The notes under the pieces: generated by a model | Told to the model about the DNA's origin: nothing | Seen by the model: only the letters and a program-made list of their open reading frames with translations | Database searches by the model: none | Assembly: GCA_041984235.1 (NCBI GenBank) | Contig: JBHIYN010000004.1 | Span: 62,001-126,000, forward strand | DNA from: JBHIYN01 sp041984235 | Lineage (GTDB): Bacteria; Pseudomonadota; Gammaproteobacteria; Ga0077536 | Length of the DNA stretch: 64,000 bases | Reading direction: 5' to 3' | In this document: piece by piece, positions 61,666 through 64,000 of the stretch | Position numbering within the stretch: position 1 is the first letter of the stretch | Layout: every line of letters starts with the position of its first letter | Program-made: the position numbers and the translations under genes

Positions 61666-62994
61666 ATGACCCCGGGCGACGCCGACCTGTGGTTCCTGCC
61701 GCTCGGCGGCTGCGGCGAGATCGGCATGAACATGAACCTCTACGGTCACGCCGGCGAGTGGCTGATGATCGACTGCGGCGTGACCTTCGCGCGCGAGGGC
61801 GAGCCCGGGCCACACGTGCAGATGGCCGACCCCGCGTTCATTGCCGCGCGCCGCGACCGGCTCGCCGGCCTGGTGGTGACCCATGCCCACGAGGATCACG
61901 TCGGCGCGGTCGCCGACCTGTGGCCGCTGCTGCGCTGCCCGGTCTATACCACGCGCTTCACCGCCGCGGTGCTGCGGCGCAAGCTTGCCGAGCAGGGGCT
62001 CGAGGGCACGGTGCCGGTGGTCGAGGTCGCGCGCGGCGATCGTGTCGGCGTGGGCGTGTTCGACCTCGAGTGGGTCGGGCTCACGCATTCCATCCCCGAG
62101 CCCAACGCGATTGTGATCCGCACCGCCGCCGGCAACGTCTTCCACACCGCCGACTGGAAGCTGGACCCGGCGCCGGTGCTCGGCGATCCGTACGACCCCG
62201 CGGCCTACCGTGCGCTGGCGGCCGTCGGCATCGACGCCATGGTGTGCGACTCGACCAACGCGCTGGTCAGCGGCCACTCGCGCTCCGAGGCCGAGCTCGA
62301 GGCCGGCCTCGAGCAGTGCGTGCGCGCCGCGCCCGGCCGCGTGGTGGTCGGCTGCTTCGGCAGCAACGTCGCGCGGCTGCAGACCCTCGCGCGCATCGCC
62401 GAGCGCAGCGGGCGGCGCATGGGGCTGATCGGCCGCTCGCTGCGCAACATGGTCGCGTGCGCCCGCGCCGCCGGGATCTGGAGCGAGAGCCGGCATTTGA
62501 TCGATGCGCGCATCCTCGGCTACCTGCCGCGCGAGGAGGTCCTGGCGGTAGCGACCGGCAGCCAGGGCGAGCCGCGCGCGGCGCTGGACCGGCTCGCCGG
62601 CGACTCCCACCCGGACGTGAGCCTGGAGGCCGGCGACACGGTGATCTTCAGCTCGCGCGTGATCCCCGGCAACGAGCGTGCGGTGCAGGCCCTGGTGCGC
62701 CGGCTCGAACGGCTGCAGGTGACGATCGTCGCCGACGGCGATCTGCCGCTGCCGATCCACGCCTCGGGTCACCCGGCGTCGGAAGAGCTCGAGCAGATGT
62801 ACGGCTGGGTGCAACCGCGCATCGCCATCCCGGTGCACGGCGAGGCCGCGCACCTGGCCGCCAACGCCGACATCGCCCGCCGCTGCGGCGTGCGTCAGCG
62901 GCTGGTCGGCAGCAACGGCGACCTGTTCCTGATCGCGCCGGTGCCCGGGATCCGGCGCGGCGCGGTTGCGACGGGACGGATCGGGCGCGAGTGA
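61666..62994 (+). CDS. Ribonuclease J-like MBL/beta-CASP nuclease, short form
   Basis: A 442-residue metallo-beta-lactamase-fold protein of the RNase J family: LPLGGCGEIGMNMNLYG, MIDCGVTF, THAHEDHVGAV (H73, H75, D77, H78), VGLTHSIPEPNAIVI, FHTADWKLD, CDSTNAL, and beta-CASP landmarks VATGSQGEPRAAL, FSSRVIPGNE and HASGHPASEELEQMYGWVQPRIAIPVHGE. Usual RNase J is about 550 residues; this lacks the C-terminal oligomerisation domain. RNase J degrades and matures RNA (5' exonuclease and endonuclease). The start at MTPGDADLW is chosen by the fold; an in-frame GTG lies 9 nt upstream and neither has a strong ribosome binding site. Confidence 0.88.
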   Translation: MTPGDADLWFLPLGGCGEIGMNMNLYGHAGEWLMIDCGVTFAREGEPGPHVQMADPAFIAARRDRLAGLVVTHAHEDHVGAVADLWPLLRCPVYTTRFTAAVLRRKLAEQGLEGTVPVVEVARGDRVGVGVFDLEWVGLTHSIPEPNAIVIRTAAGNVFHTADWKLDPAPVLGDPYDPAAYRALAAVGIDAMVCDSTNALVSGHSRSEAELEAGLEQCVRAAPGRVVVGCFGSNVARLQTLARIAERSGRRMGLIGRSLRNMVACARAAGIWSESRHLIDARILGYLPREEVLAVATGSQGEPRAALDRLAGDSHPDVSLEAGDTVIFSSRVIPGNERAVQALVRRLERLQVTIVADGDLPLPIHASGHPASEELEQMYGWVQPRIAIPVHGEAAHLAANADIARRCGVRQRLVGSNGDLFLIAPVPGIRRGAVATGRIGRE

Positions 62995-62997
62995 GGC

Positions 62998-64000
62998 TTA
63001 CTCCGTCATCGCGGACAGCACTACGGTCTGCAGCGCGCCGATGCGTTCGAAGTGGTAGCTGTCCTCCATCAGCCCGGTGGAGAGGAAAGCGACGGTGAGG
63101 TCGCGTACCGGGTCGATGGTGAAGCCGGTCGAGCCGGCGCCGAAGCCGCCGAAGGTGTTGGGCGAGTTGACCGGGCTGAACAGGCCGGGGATGTTGCCCT
63201 CGCCGCGCACGAAGAAGCCGCAGCCCAGGTTGGCCGGGTAGGTCGTCCAGTTGCGCGTGCCGCACCACATGTCGAACAGGATGTTGCGCAGATCGCCGGT
63301 GTGGTTGCGCGCGCACCAGTCGATCATGCCAGGCGAGAGAAGGCGCGCACCGTCGAGCTCGCCGCCGCGCCTGAGCATCTCGGCGAAGCGGTGCACGTCG
63401 CCGACGGTGGTAATACAGCCGCCGCCCGGGATCTCGCAGCCCGGCGTGGCGAGCAGCGCGCCCAGGCCCTCGACCGCTTCCGGCGGCAGCAGCGCGGGGA
63501 TGTTCTCGTACGAGACCTTGACCGGGCACAGGCGGGCGAGCAGGTCGTCGCGCGGCCCGAGGCTGGTGTCGTGCATGCCGAGCGGCTCGAACACGTCCTC
63601 GCGCAGCATGTCGGCATAGCGGCGGCCGCGGCCGTCGGCACGCAGGCACAGCGCCGCGATGATCGAGTGCCCGAGCAGGATGGAGTAGTTGACGCGCTCA
63701 CCGGGCTGCGACTCCAGCGGCAGGCCGCAGGCGAATTCGAGCAGGGCGTCGATGTTGGTCAGCACTTCCGGCGGGACCGGCGGGATCGCCGAGAGCACGC
63801 CGCTGGTGTGGGTCAGCAGGTGGTAGAGGTTGACCTTCTCCTTGCCCAGCGTGCCGAACTCCGGGATCAGCTCGGCGACCGGCGCGTGCAGCTTGAGCAG
63901 GCCGCGCTCGACCAGCGACAGGGCGAGCACGTTGGTGAACTGCTTGGCCACCGACATGGTGGCGAACACCGCGTCACGCTCCAGCCCGCGGCCGGCGGCC
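62998..64000 (-). CDS. Serine hydrolase, beta-lactamase class C/esterase-like (5' end beyond window)
   Basis: At least 333 residues of a class C beta-lactamase-fold serine hydrolase; the N-terminus continues past the right edge of the window (the frame is open to base 64000). The nucleophile motif SVAK (S-x-x-K) follows VFATM, then NYSILLGHSIIAAL carries the Tyr-x-Ser type second motif, and GFGAGSTGFTIDP is near the third. The family includes esterases, peptidases and penicillin-binding-like enzymes, so antibiotic resistance is not implied. Its stop is 3 nt from that of the RNase J-like gene. Confidence 0.85.
   Translation of the reverse strand, partial: AAGRGLERDAVFATMSVAKQFTNVLALSLVERGLLKLHAPVAELIPEFGTLGKEKVNLYHLLTHTSGVLSAIPPVPPEVLTNIDALLEFACGLPLESQPGERVNYSILLGHSIIAALCLRADGRGRRYADMLREDVFEPLGMHDTSLGPRDDLLARLCPVKVSYENIPALLPPEAVEGLGALLATPGCEIPGGGCITTVGDVHRFAEMLRRGGELDGARLLSPGMIDWCARNHTGDLRNILFDMWCGTRNWTTYPANLGCGFFVRGEGNIPGLFSPVNSPNTFGGFGAGSTGFTIDPVRDLTVAFLSTGLMEDSYHFERIGALQTVVLSAMTE

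Noticed and set aside
62998..64000. Considered as a beta-lactamase resistance gene
   Set aside because: Class C fold alone does not show resistance; most chromosomal members in environmental bacteria are esterases or peptidases.

Overview
The window is GC-rich, densely coded chromosomal DNA (about 45 genes, short gaps, many 1-4 nt stop/start overlaps), with no rRNA, tRNA, CRISPR array, transposase or integrase that I could find. It looks like a proteobacterium. The clearest clue is a near-consensus CTGT-N8-ACAG LexA box before dnaE2, the gamma/beta-proteobacterial form rather than the alphaproteobacterial one. Two PEP-CTERM proteins, a DUF992 protein, an AlkB/XylM-type hydroxylase and several molybdopterin enzymes fit a free-living, environmental, possibly hydrocarbon- or terpenoid-degrading gammaproteobacterium. 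Genus-level placement is not supported.

Layout. 0-12 kb: a DUF992 exported protein, an SOS-controlled error-prone polymerase (dnaE2) without imuA/imuB beside it, a GT-C-type membrane protein, an RDD/pilin-like fusion, the serC-serA serine operon, a PEP-CTERM protein, a CBS-pair protein and a secreted dienelactone-hydrolase-like enzyme. 12-25 kb: a diguanylate cyclase, an FAA-hydrolase-family enzyme, a divergent cyanophycin-synthetase-like ligase, an orphan CbbQ/CbbO-type (NorQ/NorD-type) pair, a 1133-residue ammonium-transporter/PAS/GGDEF/EAL fusion and a RidA protein. 24-33 kb: a luciferase-like monooxygenase with unusual codon use, a DUF1329 protein, and a glycan locus with three glycosyltransferases (one fused to a methyltransferase) and a UDP-sulfoquinovose-synthase-like enzyme. 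33-40 kb (minus strand): a tightly coupled operon of acyl-CoA synthetase, E1 alpha, E1 beta, E2 and an acyl carrier protein, followed by an SDR and preceded by alanine dehydrogenase with a striking 25-bp palindrome at its promoter. 40-44 kb: an orphan Hcp protein with an unknown partner, a D-aminoacylase-like amidohydrolase and a second PEP-CTERM protein.

44-64 kb reads as a catabolic island. It holds a TetR regulator divergent from a molybdopterin oxidoreductase; a Zn-ribbon/HyuA/HyuB trio resembling ATP-dependent ketone carboxylases or hydantoinases; a second molybdopterin oxidoreductase overlapping a flavin reductase with a C-terminal [4Fe-4S] ferredoxin; and, divergent from it, a membrane di-iron hydroxylase with a 2Fe-2S flavin reductase and a third, DMSO-reductase-type Mo enzyme. 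An SDR, a short RNase J-like nuclease and a serine beta-lactamase-like hydrolase (cut by the window edge) follow. My inference, not demonstrated by the sequence alone, is that hydroxylation, alcohol dehydrogenation and ketone carboxylation could act in sequence on one hydrophobic substrate.

Two PEP-CTERM genes carry sigma-54-like GG-N10-GC elements upstream, and the Amt fusion has an NtrC-like/sigma-54-like region. These are motif readings that need experimental or comparative support.
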